Assembly: GCA_016235425.1 (NCBI GenBank)
Contig: JACRLC010000091.1
Location: forward strand, 1-64,000
DNA from: Chloroflexota bacterium
GTDB lineage: Bacteria > Chloroflexota > Anaerolineae > Anaerolineales > Villigracilaceae
Direction of reading: 5' to 3'
DNA: 64,000 nucleotides
A program made the position numbers and the translations under genes. Positions 18,948 to 28,423 of the stretch are shown here, piece by piece. Under the pieces are notes generated by a model that saw only the letters and a program-made list of their open reading frames with translations, searched no databases and was not told the DNA's origin. Within the stretch, counting starts at the first letter, position 1; each line of letters begins with the position of its first letter.

Positions 18948-20135
18948 TCAAAGAAACGGGTCGGCAGGCAATTGGATAAAGAAGGTTGTGCCTTTATCCA
19001 CGACCGATTCTGCCCAAATCTTACCATGATGTGCCAGAATAATTTGCTTGCAAATGTAAAGCCCAAGACCAGTGCCGGTGGTGCCATTCTCGCCGGGCAC
19101 GCGATAGAACCGTTCAAAAATAAAGGGCAGATAATCCTCTGGTATCCCCTCGCCCTGATCGGCAAAGGCTACCTCGAGTTTGGCGTCCTTGAAACGCATG
19201 ACAATGCTCAACCTGGAACCGGGAGCATATTTGATGGCATTATTGAACAGGTTTTCAAATACCTGTGAAAGCCGCACCCCGTCCCCGCGGATGGGAGGGA
19301 TCTTTTCAAAGTCAAGGTTAACGTCCAAATCACGGTGATACATTTTCACGCGCGTGGTCACATCGCGCACCAGGGCATCGAGGCGCAGGGGCGAAAATTT
19401 AAATTGCAGGGTTTTGCTCTGCAAACGCGCCGACTCGAGCATGTTGTCGATCAACTGGGTCAGACGGTCCGCCTCTTCATCGATGATGGTGAGGAACTCA
19501 AGTTGTGTCTCTTTGTCCCAGGTGGTATCCTGCCGGAGCAGGCTGGTGCTGTAACCTTTGATGAACCCAAGCGGCGTGCGAAGCTCGTGTGAGATGGTCG
19601 AAACAAAATCATCCTGCAGGCGCATTTGACGCTGTATTGATTCAAGTTCAGTGCGCGCCTCCTGCAGGTCCCTGCGCTCAATCAACGAGGAGGCCCAGAA
19701 CGCCTGCAAAGACGCCAGGGAAACGTGCAGTTTGGAATATTGCGGTCCGCCGAAACGGATAAAGACCAGCGCCCCGCTCAGGCGCGCCCCAATTTTAAGG
19801 GGCAGGCCCAGGAGGTGCGCCAGTGTGAGCCGGTCTGTTTCACCCGACTCTTTCTTTGGTTCGTGCATGGTTACGCGGCCGGTCGCAAGCACCTGGTTCG
19901 CCGCGCTTTCGCCCCAGGCGGCGTCGGCTTCGGCGGTTTTTCCGCGTCCGACCGCGCGCGCATAGATGACCTCCAGCCCTTTGGTTTGCGGATCGAGCAA
20001 ATAGACCGCAACGTTATCAAAGACGAACTCACCGCGCAGGGATACAAAAAGCATATCCAACGCGGCGCGCCAATCCGTCTTTTGCGTCACTTCGCTGAAC
20101 ATCTCATTCAGAGCGGTAAGAGTTGATGTGTCCAT
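18948..20135 (-). CDS. Sensor histidine kinase with GAF domain
   Basis: Cytoplasmic two-component kinase. A GAF-like sensory region spans residues about 20-160, a coiled coil follows, then the HisKA dimerisation helix with the H-box (STISHELRTPLGFIKGY) and HATPase_c (N-box FNNAIKYAP, G1 FADQGEGIP, F/G2 TGTGLGLYI). No membrane helix is seen, so it senses a soluble or internal signal. It starts two bases after the upstream kinase stops and precedes the OmpR-type regulator. Confidence 0.92.
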   Translation of the reverse strand: MDTSTLTALNEMFSEVTQKTDWRAALDMLFVSLRGEFVFDNVAVYLLDPQTKGLEVIYARAVGRGKTAEADAAWGESAANQVLATGRVTMHEPKKESGETDRLTLAHLLGLPLKIGARLSGALVFIRFGGPQYSKLHVSLASLQAFWASSLIERRDLQEARTELESIQRQMRLQDDFVSTISHELRTPLGFIKGYSTSLLRQDTTWDKETQLEFLTIIDEEADRLTQLIDNMLESARLQSKTLQFKFSPLRLDALVRDVTTRVKMYHRDLDVNLDFEKIPPIRGDGVRLSQVFENLFNNAIKYAPGSRLSIVMRFKDAKLEVAFADQGEGIPEDYLPFIFERFYRVPGENGTTGTGLGLYICKQIILAHHGKIWAESVVDKGTTFFIQLPADPFL

Positions 20136-20137
20136 GG

Positions 20138-21160
20138 TTACTCGGTCACCGCAAGAAGCGGGAATTTAAAAACCGAACCCTTGCCGGTCACAGACTGCAC
20201 ATCCAAAAGCGAGCCGTGCGCCTCCACGATCTGCCGCACGAGCGAAAGCCCGAGGCCCGTGCCTCCATAATGCCGCGTCGATGAGCCGTCCAGTTGGTGG
20301 AAAGGCTCGAAGATTTCCTTCAAACGATTCGACGGGATTCCGATCCCCGTATCGCTTACCGAGACCATGACCAGGTTATTTCCCTCCTTTTTGACACTGA
20401 CCACCACGCGTCCACCCGACGGGGTGAACTTGATCCCGTTATCCATGAGTTGGTTCAACACCCAACCGATCTTCTCCGGGTCGGCCTGCACGTTGGGGGT
20501 ATCATCATCCGCCACCGCGCTGACCTGCACGCCGCGCTCATCGCCTTTCGGCAGGGCAAACTTGGCGGTCAAATTGACGAGGCGGCGGATATCCACCGTT
20601 TCGAGCTTCATGCTCATTTCGCCGCGCGTGGCGAGCGAGAACATGATCAAGTCTTCGATCATGCTTTCCAGTTTTGAGGCCGCGCGCTGGCTGACCTGCA
20701 GGGCATGACGTTGTTCCTTTGAAATCTCCCCCAGCGATTCGGTGATGAGCAATTCGATGTAACCCTTGATGTGAGTGAGAGGGGTGCGTAATTCGTGGGA
20801 AATATTGGCGACGAAATTGGCCTTCATCTGGCTGAGTTCGGAAAGCCGTTCGAGCGCATCGTTTAGTTCGGCTGTGCGCTCAATGACGCGTTGTTCAAGG
20901 TTTCGATTGGCGGCGGTCAATGCAGAGCGCAATTGGATGATCTGCTCGGTGACGGCCTGATCCAAAAGATCGCGCTCCAGTAATTTCAAATCGACCAGGG
21001 CCTGCCCGAGCAGGTAAGTCTTTCCATCCGCCATCTGTTCCTGCTGATAGGCCAGCGCTTTCTGCAAATCCTCTTCGCTCACCAACCCCTTCTGGACAAG
21101 GTGATCGCCCAGGCGAGGAATGAGCATTTCAGGGGTTAATTTGGGCAAAGGACGAGTCAT
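20138..21160 (-). CDS. Sensor histidine kinase with MshEN-like N-terminal domain
   Basis: Cytoplasmic histidine kinase. The N-terminus contains two tandem 24-residue motifs fitting RLGxxL-x10-L-x3-L-x2-Q: residues 16-39 (RLGDHL...ALAYQ) fit at every fixed position, and residues 50-73 (LLGQAL...AVTEQ) fit with conservative changes. In type II secretion ATPases this paired motif (MshEN) binds cyclic di-GMP. The spacer here is 10 residues rather than the usual 5. A coiled coil, HisKA (H122 in ISHELRTPL) and HATPase_c (DTGIGI) follow. No membrane segment. It lies in a run with cpaE/cpaF genes, which suggests second-messenger input to surface-filament control (inference). Confidence 0.88.
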   Translation of the reverse strand: MTRPLPKLTPEMLIPRLGDHLVQKGLVSEEDLQKALAYQQEQMADGKTYLLGQALVDLKLLERDLLDQAVTEQIIQLRSALTAANRNLEQRVIERTAELNDALERLSELSQMKANFVANISHELRTPLTHIKGYIELLITESLGEISKEQRHALQVSQRAASKLESMIEDLIMFSLATRGEMSMKLETVDIRRLVNLTAKFALPKGDERGVQVSAVADDDTPNVQADPEKIGWVLNQLMDNGIKFTPSGGRVVVSVKKEGNNLVMVSVSDTGIGIPSNRLKEIFEPFHQLDGSSTRHYGGTGLGLSLVRQIVEAHGSLLDVQSVTGKGSVFKFPLLAVTE

Positions 21161-21165
21161 AAAGT

Positions 21166-22830
21166 TTATCCTTGATTATGCCAGACCCAATTCCCGCCGA
21201 TCATCGTCGCGCATGATTCGATTTTCAGCAGGTCATCGGGATTACAGTTGAAAATATCCTGTTCGAGAACGATCAGATCTGCGAGGTATCCGGGGACAAG
21301 TTTTCCGAGGCGGTCTTCCGCGTTTGCCGCGTAGGCCGCACCGAGAGTGTAAGCGGATAATGCTTCGGGGAGAGTCAATTTTTGTTCGGGGAACCAGCCG
21401 TCGGCGGGGGAGGAAGCGCCTGCCCTTCGCCGGGTGACGGCGGCGTGGAGTCCCAAAAATGGATTCGGCGACTCGACCGGCGCGTCCGATCCAAAAGCGA
21501 GATGAGCGCGGTGATTCAGTTGAGTCCGCCAGGCATAGGAGAGGGCGGCGCGTTCACCCCAGTAGCGGTCAGCCATGTGCATGTCGGAGGTGGCGTGGAT
21601 GGGCTGCATGGAGGCGATGATGTCCAGTTGCGCGAGGCGCGGCGCATCGTCGGGGTGAATGACTTGGACGTGCTCGATACGATGGCGCAAATGAGGCAAA
21701 CCCTTCTCCGTTTCGTAGGCGCGTAACTGCTCGTAAGCGTCGAGAACTTCATGGTTGGCGCGATCGCCGATGGCATGGACGGTCATGCTGAGGCCGGTGT
21801 CTGCAGCGCGGCGCGCGTGTTCGAAAAGTTCTTCGCCGTCCATGTTAAGGATACCGAGATTCTCCGGTTCATTCAAGTAGGGCTGGAACATGGCCGCAGT
21901 GCGAGGGCCAAGCGCGCCGTCCATAAAAGCCTTGACCGAGCCAATCCACAACCAATCGTCGCCGAAGCCTGTGCGGAGGCCAAGTTCGTGCGCGTGGTCG
22001 AGGCTGTCAACAGGAATGTTTTTGTTCACCCTTAATTTTAGTTTGCCGTGCGCGTGTAAATATTGTAATGCCATAAAAGAATCACGGCGGTCGAAATCAT
22101 GGATTCCGGTGAGGCCCATCTTCCATAAAATGGGCTGGGCTTTTTCGATGGCTGCTGCGATTTCATCGAGCGATGGAACGGGGATAATGTTTCCCACCAA
22201 CTGCATGGCGCTTTCGAGCAAAATGCCGGTGGCATTGCCGGAATCATCGCGCTGGATTTTTCCGTCTTTGGGATCAGGCGTGTTGACGGTGATACCCGCG
22301 AGTTTCAGCGCGGCAGTGTTCACCCAGGCGGCGTGCAGTGATTTAGCTGTGAGGTAGATGGGGTTATTGGGCGCGATGGCGTCGAGGTCGGATGCGGTGG
22401 GCCAGCCGCCCCCCCCGTCCCCCCCGACAAGCGGGGGGACGGGGGATGCAGATTCTTTCCCCCCACTCGTTGGGGGGATAAAGGGGGGCCACGAATTTTG
22501 ATTCCAACCGTGACCCAAAATCCATTCGCCGGGTATGGCTTTCTTCACGCGTTCGGCCACGCGATGCAGGCATTCTTCTTTTGTGTCTGTTTCGCAGTCA
22601 ATCTTTTGCAAGCCGAGGGCGTAGTGCTGGATGTGCAGATGCGCGTCGGTGAGGCCGGGCAGGATCGTTTTGCCCTGCATATCCTGTTGTTCGATCCTGC
22701 CATGCGCGAGACTCAGCAACTCGTCTTTGTCGCCAATCGCAAGGACTCTGTCGCGGGCGATCAGGATCGCCGAGACCTGCGGGCGGGTTTTATCCTGTGT
22801 GTAAATACGGGCGTTAAACAGGAGTTTCAT
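21166..22830 (-). CDS. Amidohydrolase family protein (YtcJ-like)
   Basis: Metal-dependent hydrolase of the Amidohydro_3/YtcJ group. The metal motif (LTDAHLHIQHY), later His residues (MTVHAIGDRANH; RHRIEHVQVI) and the C-terminal Asp (LAFGSDAPVESP) are present. The start at 22830 fits the family N-terminus (MKLLFNARIYTQD); the longer ORF runs into a repeat. Residues about 114-142 are an insertion of Gly/Pro-rich, low-complexity sequence encoded by a palindromic G/C tract at 22405-22490, placed before the ..ASDLDAIAPNNP segment. Substrate unknown. Confidence 0.9.
   Translation of the reverse strand: MKLLFNARIYTQDKTRPQVSAILIARDRVLAIGDKDELLSLAHGRIEQQDMQGKTILPGLTDAHLHIQHYALGLQKIDCETDTKEECLHRVAERVKKAIPGEWILGHGWNQNSWPPFIPPTSGGKESASPVPPLVGGDGGGGWPTASDLDAIAPNNPIYLTAKSLHAAWVNTAALKLAGITVNTPDPKDGKIQRDDSGNATGILLESAMQLVGNIIPVPSLDEIAAAIEKAQPILWKMGLTGIHDFDRRDSFMALQYLHAHGKLKLRVNKNIPVDSLDHAHELGLRTGFGDDWLWIGSVKAFMDGALGPRTAAMFQPYLNEPENLGILNMDGEELFEHARRAADTGLSMTVHAIGDRANHEVLDAYEQLRAYETEKGLPHLRHRIEHVQVIHPDDAPRLAQLDIIASMQPIHATSDMHMADRYWGERAALSYAWRTQLNHRAHLAFGSDAPVESPNPFLGLHAAVTRRRAGASSPADGWFPEQKLTLPEALSAYTLGAAYAANAEDRLGKLVPGYLADLIVLEQDIFNCNPDDLLKIESCATMIGGNWVWHNQG
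22405..22490. repeat. G/C-tract palindrome inserted in frame in the amidohydrolase gene
   Basis: Two hairpin-forming blocks lie inside the coding sequence. The first pairs cccccgtcccccc with ggggggacggggg around 22411-22445, and the second is a C6/G6 arm pair at about 22459-22477. The encoded peptide (PPLVGGDGGGGW) interrupts an otherwise conserved domain without shifting the frame. Confidence 0.75.
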
Positions 22831-22893
22831 ATTATAAATTCTTCGTCCTAAGCGGGGCGAGGAGCAATGGCGACGAACGAAGTCGAAGGGCAA

Positions 22894-23017
22894 GCTGATA
22901 CAAACAAAAACTGTCCTGAAATCCAGTCCTTCGACTTCGTTTCACTCCGCTCACACGCGCCTGCGCACTGCGTCTCCGCGCAGTGAATGGCGGTGCAGGC
23001 AGGACGAACACTTGTTA
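22894..23017. repeat. Intergenic inverted repeats upstream of the amidohydrolase
   Basis: gaagtcgaagg (near 22880) and ccttcgacttc (near 22927) form an inverted pair, followed by gcgcactgcg...cgcagtg and a gtgcaggcag end similar to the element at 14510-14605. No ORF or terminator is recognisable. Confidence 0.4.
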
Positions 23018-23872
23018 TTACAACAACCTTTCCAACAAAGCATCCAACTCTTCATTCGAATAATAATAGATGGTCATCGCGCCGCCCTTTTTGCCGTGCT
23101 TCAATGAGACTTTCGTGCCGAGGCTGTGCTGCAGTTTTCTTTCGATGTCGCTCACGTCTGCGCTGCGAATCGGCTTCTTTGCCTTGACCAGTTTCTGCCC
23201 GGCGAGCTTCCGCACCAGTTCCTCGGCCTGGCGCACGCTCAACGAGAGGTTGATGATCGTCTGCATCGCGGAGGCCTGCGCCTTTTGCGTGGACAGCATC
23301 AACAAGGCGCGCGCATGACCTTCAGTGATCTTTTCATCTACAAGCGCCTGCTTGACCGCGTCTGCGAGGCCGAGGAGGCGCAGGGTATTCGTCACGGCTA
23401 CGCGGCTTTTCCCCACGCGTTTGGCAACGGCCTCATGCGAAAGCCCGAACTCTTCGACCAACTGACGATAGGCTTCGGCTTCTTCGAGCGCGTTCAAGTC
23501 CGCGCGCTGGACGTTTTCGATGAGCGCCAGTTCCAGCAATTCCTGGTTATTGGCCTGGCGTGTGATCACCGGAACTTTTTGCAAGCCCGCCTTTTGCGCG
23601 GCCTGCCAGCGCCGCTCACCAGCGATCAAGGTAAACGTGCCGTCGGGTTTGGGGACAACGATCAACGGCTGGATCACGCCATGCTCGCGAATGGACGCGG
23701 CCAGTTCAGCCAGTTCCTCTTCGTGAAAATGAACGCGCGGCTGGCGCGGATTGCGTTGAATTGAATCCACCGTCACTTGCTGAACACCGCCCGCGACTGA
23801 CGATACCGAGGGCAGATCACCGCCTGGGATGAGGGCATCCAATCCTTTGCCGAGACCTGTACGTTTGGCCAT
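23018..23872 (-). CDS. parB: Chromosome partitioning protein ParB
   Basis: CTP-dependent parS-binding clamp for chromosome segregation. The N-terminal ParB/Srx domain has SIQRNPRQPR and the GERRW CTP-binding box, the middle has the helix-turn-helix (LSHEAVAKRVGKSRVAVTN), and a C-terminal dimerisation domain ends the protein. ATG 23872 has AGGAG upstream, and the family start (MAKRTGLGKGLDALIP) confirms it. It lies downstream of parA with a 68-base gap holding short cgtgtctttcgtg repeats. No parS site was recognised by eye. Confidence 0.95.
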   Translation of the reverse strand: MAKRTGLGKGLDALIPGGDLPSVSSVAGGVQQVTVDSIQRNPRQPRVHFHEEELAELAASIREHGVIQPLIVVPKPDGTFTLIAGERRWQAAQKAGLQKVPVITRQANNQELLELALIENVQRADLNALEEAEAYRQLVEEFGLSHEAVAKRVGKSRVAVTNTLRLLGLADAVKQALVDEKITEGHARALLMLSTQKAQASAMQTIINLSLSVRQAEELVRKLAGQKLVKAKKPIRSADVSDIERKLQHSLGTKVSLKHGKKGGAMTIYYYSNEELDALLERLL

Positions 23873-23940
23873 GCTCGCTCCTAATTTTCCAAACACGAAG
23901 GATATAAGGTTTTCCTTTGTGCACTTCGTGTCTTTCGTGT

Positions 23941-24720
23941 TTAACTCGGTTTTACTCCGTCGCCTTTGAGCAACTCTTTCGCCAGCGCCTCATACGCCTG
24001 CGCGCCGACTGAGCCGGGCGCGTAGGCCGAGATGGGCAGTCCGTACGAAGGCGCTTCCGCGAGACGGACACTGCGCGGCACCACGCTTTTGAACACCTGG
24101 TTTGGGAAATGGCGATTGACTTCCGCGACGACATCGGTGGAAAGATTCGTGCGCGGGTCGAACATGGTCAGCACCACACCGCGCACACGCAACTCCGGGA
24201 AAAGCGCCGAACGCACGCGCTGGATCGTATTTGTGAGCTGGCCGAGTCCTTCGAGCGCGAGATACTCACATTGAACGGGAACAATCACACCGTCGCGCGC
24301 GGCGACGAGTCCGTTCACCGTTAGCAAGCCAAGCGAAGGCGGACAGTCAATCAGGATGTAATCGTAACGTCCACGCAATGGCTCGAGTGCTTTTTTCAGG
24401 CGCGTCTCACGCGCCAATTCATCCACGAGTTCCACCTCCGCACCGGCCAGCGCAGGTGAAGAGGGCAAAAGCGAGAGTTTCAATTTTTCATTCAAGAGAA
24501 TGAACGATGAAGCGGGAGCGCCGTTGATCAAGGCTTCATACGTGCCGCCCGGAACGTTCAATTTATCCACGCCGAGGCATGAGGTGGCATTGGCCTGCGG
24601 ATCAAGGTCAATGACCAGCACGCGCTGGCCCAACTGCGCGAGATACGCGCCAAGATTAATGGAAGTAGTGGTCTTCCCCACCCCGCCCTTCTGATTCACG
24701 AGCGTATAAATACGCGTCAC
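23941..24720 (-). CDS. parA: Chromosome partitioning ATPase ParA (Soj type)
   Basis: Deviant-Walker ATPase that forms the DNA-bound gradient used by ParB. Walker A' (NQKGGVGKTTTSINL), A'' (VLVIDLDPQANAT) and the B motif (YILIDCPPSLG) are all present. The GTG at 24720 is preferred over upstream ATGs because its GTGA overlaps the pfkB stop by four bases and GGAGG lies 8 bases before it. Length from this start, about 259 residues, is normal. Confidence 0.94.
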   Translation of the reverse strand: MTRIYTLVNQKGGVGKTTTSINLGAYLAQLGQRVLVIDLDPQANATSCLGVDKLNVPGGTYEALINGAPASSFILLNEKLKLSLLPSSPALAGAEVELVDELARETRLKKALEPLRGRYDYILIDCPPSLGLLTVNGLVAARDGVIVPVQCEYLALEGLGQLTNTIQRVRSALFPELRVRGVVLTMFDPRTNLSTDVVAEVNRHFPNQVFKSVVPRSVRLAEAPSYGLPISAYAPGSVGAQAYEALAKELLKGDGVKPS

Positions 24721-25568
24721 GATAAAACCTCCATCAAACATTCCTCGATTTCTTTTTGGGTCGGGATCCCATCCAACCCCACCCGCGTCACGGAGCGCGA
24801 TGCAAGCTGGGTGGCAAAACGCGCGGCCTCCCACGGGTCGCGCGTCACATACAAGCGGACAAAAAACGCGGCAGCAAAAATATCGCCCGCACCGGTTGAG
24901 TCCACTTCATCCATCTCAGGAGCGCGAAAGCGGCGGCGGTCATCATTCCAATGCAAAACCGATCCCGCAGCACCCTCCGTGAGGCAAAGGACGCGCGTCT
25001 GATGCGCCATCGCTTCGACCTGCTCCAGATCGCGGGCCACATCTTCCACACTCAAAACAACGCCTCCCGCGTGACGAAGGGCCTGCTCGCTGTTTTCCCA
25101 AACACACGCGGCCACCTGACCATTTTCGTCCCACGTCCGCATCCAGCCTTGCGGCGTGATACCGATCAGCGACGCGGAAAGTTCTGCGGCCAGATTCGTG
25201 TCCAGCTCACGCGCGATCGGGGCAAGATGGATGATGGGCGTATTGCGCCAGGGCTGCGGGATATGTTCCTGCAGGAGCGGCTCGGCGCGATGATGCAAAA
25301 TCTGCCTGCGTCCGTTTTCGATTTTGATGTTCTCGAATGTGGTGCTATGCTCCGCAGGGACAGAGACCACGTGAATGCCATCCAATGCCTGCAAGGGCGC
25401 GTCAACCCCATTTGATGTAACGATGCCTACGCGTAATCCAAGTGCGCGCGCGGTGAGCGCGGCATACGCGGCAGTCCCGCCGAGGCGCAACCCACCGGGG
25501 ATGATATCCGCCGCGATGTGGCCAACAACGAGATAATCCACGTTCTGCAGAGGCACAAGATTAAGCAT
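24717..25568 (-). CDS. PfkB-family carbohydrate/nucleoside kinase
   Basis: Ribokinase-fold sugar or nucleoside kinase. The C-terminal PfkB signature with anion hole and catalytic Asp (DSTGAGDIFAAAFF) is clear, and the N-terminal GG motif (GLRLGGTAAYAALTA) is present. 283 residues. It is translationally coupled to parA by a four-base overlap, an arrangement whose meaning is not obvious. Substrate not predictable from sequence. Confidence 0.88.
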   Translation of the reverse strand: MLNLVPLQNVDYLVVGHIAADIIPGGLRLGGTAAYAALTARALGLRVGIVTSNGVDAPLQALDGIHVVSVPAEHSTTFENIKIENGRRQILHHRAEPLLQEHIPQPWRNTPIIHLAPIARELDTNLAAELSASLIGITPQGWMRTWDENGQVAACVWENSEQALRHAGGVVLSVEDVARDLEQVEAMAHQTRVLCLTEGAAGSVLHWNDDRRRFRAPEMDEVDSTGAGDIFAAAFFVRLYVTRDPWEAARFATQLASRSVTRVGLDGIPTQKEIEECLMEVLS

Positions 25569-25923
25569 GGATGAATTATAACGTAAGCAATTGGAGATTC
25601 CCCCGGAAGAAGAAAGTTCTTTGCCGCGGATTTCGCGAATGAGCGCGAATTTTAAAAATCAATCCGCGAAAATCCGCCTGCACCGGCTCCAGGCCAGGGT
25701 GAAATCCGCGGCTGAGGTTTTGAGTTTTCCCCTTAACTGTGGAACCAAATGTTGTTGCCGTGCGCGTTTTCGGAAAGGATTCGTAACTCTGGAGTCGACA
25801 GCTTGCTGTCCAAATGCCAGAAGCATACCCCTTCGGAGCACCTGGCGTCTGGACTCCAAAATTAAAAGGGACGGCAGTTGAATTGCCGTCTCAAGGTTAT
25901 TTATTGGCGCGGTTACTTCAAAA
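25569..25923. other. Gene-free 355 bases with several repeats
   Basis: No coding signal. It holds an inverted repeat of the ccgcggattt...aatccgcg type (about 25626-25675), which resembles 60477-60510. It also holds the GGAGTC double-hairpin element (25791-25857) and a small hairpin gacggca/tgccgtc around 25873-25890. The last could weakly terminate transcription. Confidence 0.5.
25791..25857. repeat. GGAGTC...GACTCC double-hairpin element
   Basis: Outer arms GGAGTC (25791-25796) and GGACTCC (25851-25857) enclose a hairpin GACAGC-TT-GCTGTC (25797-25810) and a second loop closed by GCCAG/CTGGC. The architecture matches the elements at 31442-31492 and 51791-51860. Confidence 0.6.
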
Positions 25924-26672
<749 letters not shown>

Positions 26673-26768
26673 GTTGATATTTTACCTCTAAACAGAAGGG
26701 CAGTCCCAGACGTTTCGCTCCCAACACCGCCGGAGACGGCGGTTTGGGCATTCCTGGCCGTTAAACAA

Positions 26769-26792
26769 AAAGGGCGGCCGTAAGGGCCGCCC
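26769..26792 (-). terminator. Rho-independent terminator after jag
   Basis: The stem GGGCGGCC/GGCCGCCC sits next to an A-tract on the plus strand (T-tract in the minus transcript). It lies about 16 bases past the jag stop and would end the rpmH-to-jag operon. A small GAGA-loop hairpin at 26726-26741 lies just beyond. Confidence 0.85.
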
Positions 26793-26807
26793 AGCGAGAA
26801 AAGGGAT

Positions 26808-27608
26808 TTACGAATCTTTTGGAAGGATTGTCACCTTGCGGTAGGGTTCCTCGCCAGTGCTTTCCGTTGTTACGGCGGGGTGACCGCGTAACTCGAGGTG
26901 TACCACGCGGCGTTCGCTCGAGGTCATCGGTTCGAGGGCAGCGCGGCGTCCGGTTTTGATGACCTGTTCGGCCATGCGGCGTGCAAGCTGGCGGAGTTGC
27001 TTTTCGCGGCGGCCGCGATAACCTTCCACGTCCACGACCAACTGCACCCATTGTTGCGCTTCCTTGCCGACCATCAGCGACGCGACGTATTGCAAGGCGT
27101 TCAACGTTTCGGCATGGCGGCCAATCAACGCGGACAGGTCGTCGCCGCGCACGTCCACGTGGAGGGAGCGGCGGTCATCGGTGTTCTCCTCGTCGTAGTG
27201 CGCGGAGACTTGCGCCTGAAACCCAAGGTGATGCAAAAGTTTCGAGACGATTGCCTCAGTGGTTTCGATCAGCGGGTCATGCTCTTCGACAACCGGCGCA
27301 GGAGCAGGAGTCGCTTCGACGGCGGGGGGCGGCGGAGTCTGCGCGGGCTTGGGCTTTTTTTCTTTAACGGGAGCAGGCTTGACATCCGGTTTTGAGGCGG
27401 GCTGGGGTGCAGGTTCGGAGCCTGGAGGCGGGTTGACAGTCAAACGGACGCGTACCTGTCGTCCGCCGAGTCCGAAGAGTCCTTTTGAGCCAGAATCAAG
27501 TACTTCCACAGAAACCGCACCGGCGGGCAGACCGAGTTGAGCAAGTCCCTGCGCGAGTGCTTCTTCGACGGTTGGAGCGATGATTTCCAGCGTAGTTCGC
27601 TCGTTCAT
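26808..27608 (-). CDS. jag: RNA-binding protein Jag/KhpB (Jag_N, KH, R3H)
   Basis: Cytoplasmic RNA-binding protein usually encoded next to yidC. Residues 1-55 form the Jag-N domain (GSKGLFGLGGRQVRVRL). A Pro/Ala/Lys linker follows, then a KH domain (LIGRHAETLNALQYVASL) and an R3H domain (MTSSERRVVHLEL). ATG 27608 is preceded by GGGAGG; the longer ORF has no support. It starts 10 bases after the yidC stop. KhpB homologues affect cell division and elongation in Gram-positive bacteria; the role here is inferred. Confidence 0.93.
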   Translation of the reverse strand: MNERTTLEIIAPTVEEALAQGLAQLGLPAGAVSVEVLDSGSKGLFGLGGRQVRVRLTVNPPPGSEPAPQPASKPDVKPAPVKEKKPKPAQTPPPPAVEATPAPAPVVEEHDPLIETTEAIVSKLLHHLGFQAQVSAHYDEENTDDRRSLHVDVRGDDLSALIGRHAETLNALQYVASLMVGKEAQQWVQLVVDVEGYRGRREKQLRQLARRMAEQVIKTGRRAALEPMTSSERRVVHLELRGHPAVTTESTGEEPYRKVTILPKDS

Positions 27609-27618
27609 GGGGGCCTCC

Positions 27619-28410
27619 CTATTTTTTGCGGGTGGTGGCAGTTGGTTTATTGCCGCCGGGCAGGAGGTTGCGCCAGTTGGCGCGGCCGGTGGCGGCATAT
27701 TGGGCAATGCCCAACAGGTTGCTCGTGATGAAGTAAACCGAGATACCGGATGCGAAGTTGAGCGCAAACCAGCCAAGCAAAAGCGGCATGTAGATGCTCA
27801 TCATTCCGCTCATCATGGCAGACTGGTCGTTGGGGTTCGTGGAAGTGGGCATCGTCAGTTTGGATTGAACGTAGGTGGTGAGCGCCACGATCACCGCAAG
27901 TGTGGGCAGGGCAAAGCCGAAGATGGTAATGGATTCGGGACTGCTGAGGTCCATCCACAGAAAGCGGCTGTTCAACGGGATGATGCTTTCGACGCTTTGG
28001 AACGGATAAACGGTGCGCGCCAACTGCAACATGCTCAACGGCGTGGAGGCCAGCGCGCGAATGATGCTTTGATACAGGCCGATGATGATCGGGAACTGGA
28101 TCAGCGTGGGCAGGCAGGATGCAAAGGGGTTGATGCCTTTTTCCTTATAAAGGCGCATCTGTTCCTGGGCGAGCTTCTCGCGGTCTTTGGCATATTTCTT
28201 TTGAATATCCTGCCAATCCTTGTCGTTGTTCAATTCCTGCATGGCCTGCGCGCCTTTCACCTGCGAGGCATTTAAAGGCCAGGTGATGGCGCGGATGAGA
28301 ACCGTGAACAGGATGATCGCAAAGCCGAACATGTGCGGACTATGCCCCAGCACGTCATAGATCCACAACAGCAGGTTGGTCATCGGTTGAATGATAAATG
28401 ATTCCCACAT
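27619..28410 (-). CDS. yidC: Membrane protein insertase YidC/Oxa1
   Basis: Inserts and folds inner-membrane proteins, alone or with Sec. The core Oxa1 helices are visible, starting with FGFAIILFTVLIRAITWPLN, then a cytoplasmic hairpin rich in Lys/Glu, then LPTLIQFPIIIGLYQSI and further hydrophobic stretches to ITSNLLGIAQYAAT. There is no large periplasmic domain, as in Gram-positive types. The start at 28410 has AAAGGA upstream; the longer ORF would overlap the lipoprotein gene. 263 residues. Confidence 0.95.
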   Translation of the reverse strand: MWESFIIQPMTNLLLWIYDVLGHSPHMFGFAIILFTVLIRAITWPLNASQVKGAQAMQELNNDKDWQDIQKKYAKDREKLAQEQMRLYKEKGINPFASCLPTLIQFPIIIGLYQSIIRALASTPLSMLQLARTVYPFQSVESIIPLNSRFLWMDLSSPESITIFGFALPTLAVIVALTTYVQSKLTMPTSTNPNDQSAMMSGMMSIYMPLLLGWFALNFASGISVYFITSNLLGIAQYAATGRANWRNLLPGGNKPTATTRKK

Positions 28411-28423
28411 GGGATTTTTTCCT

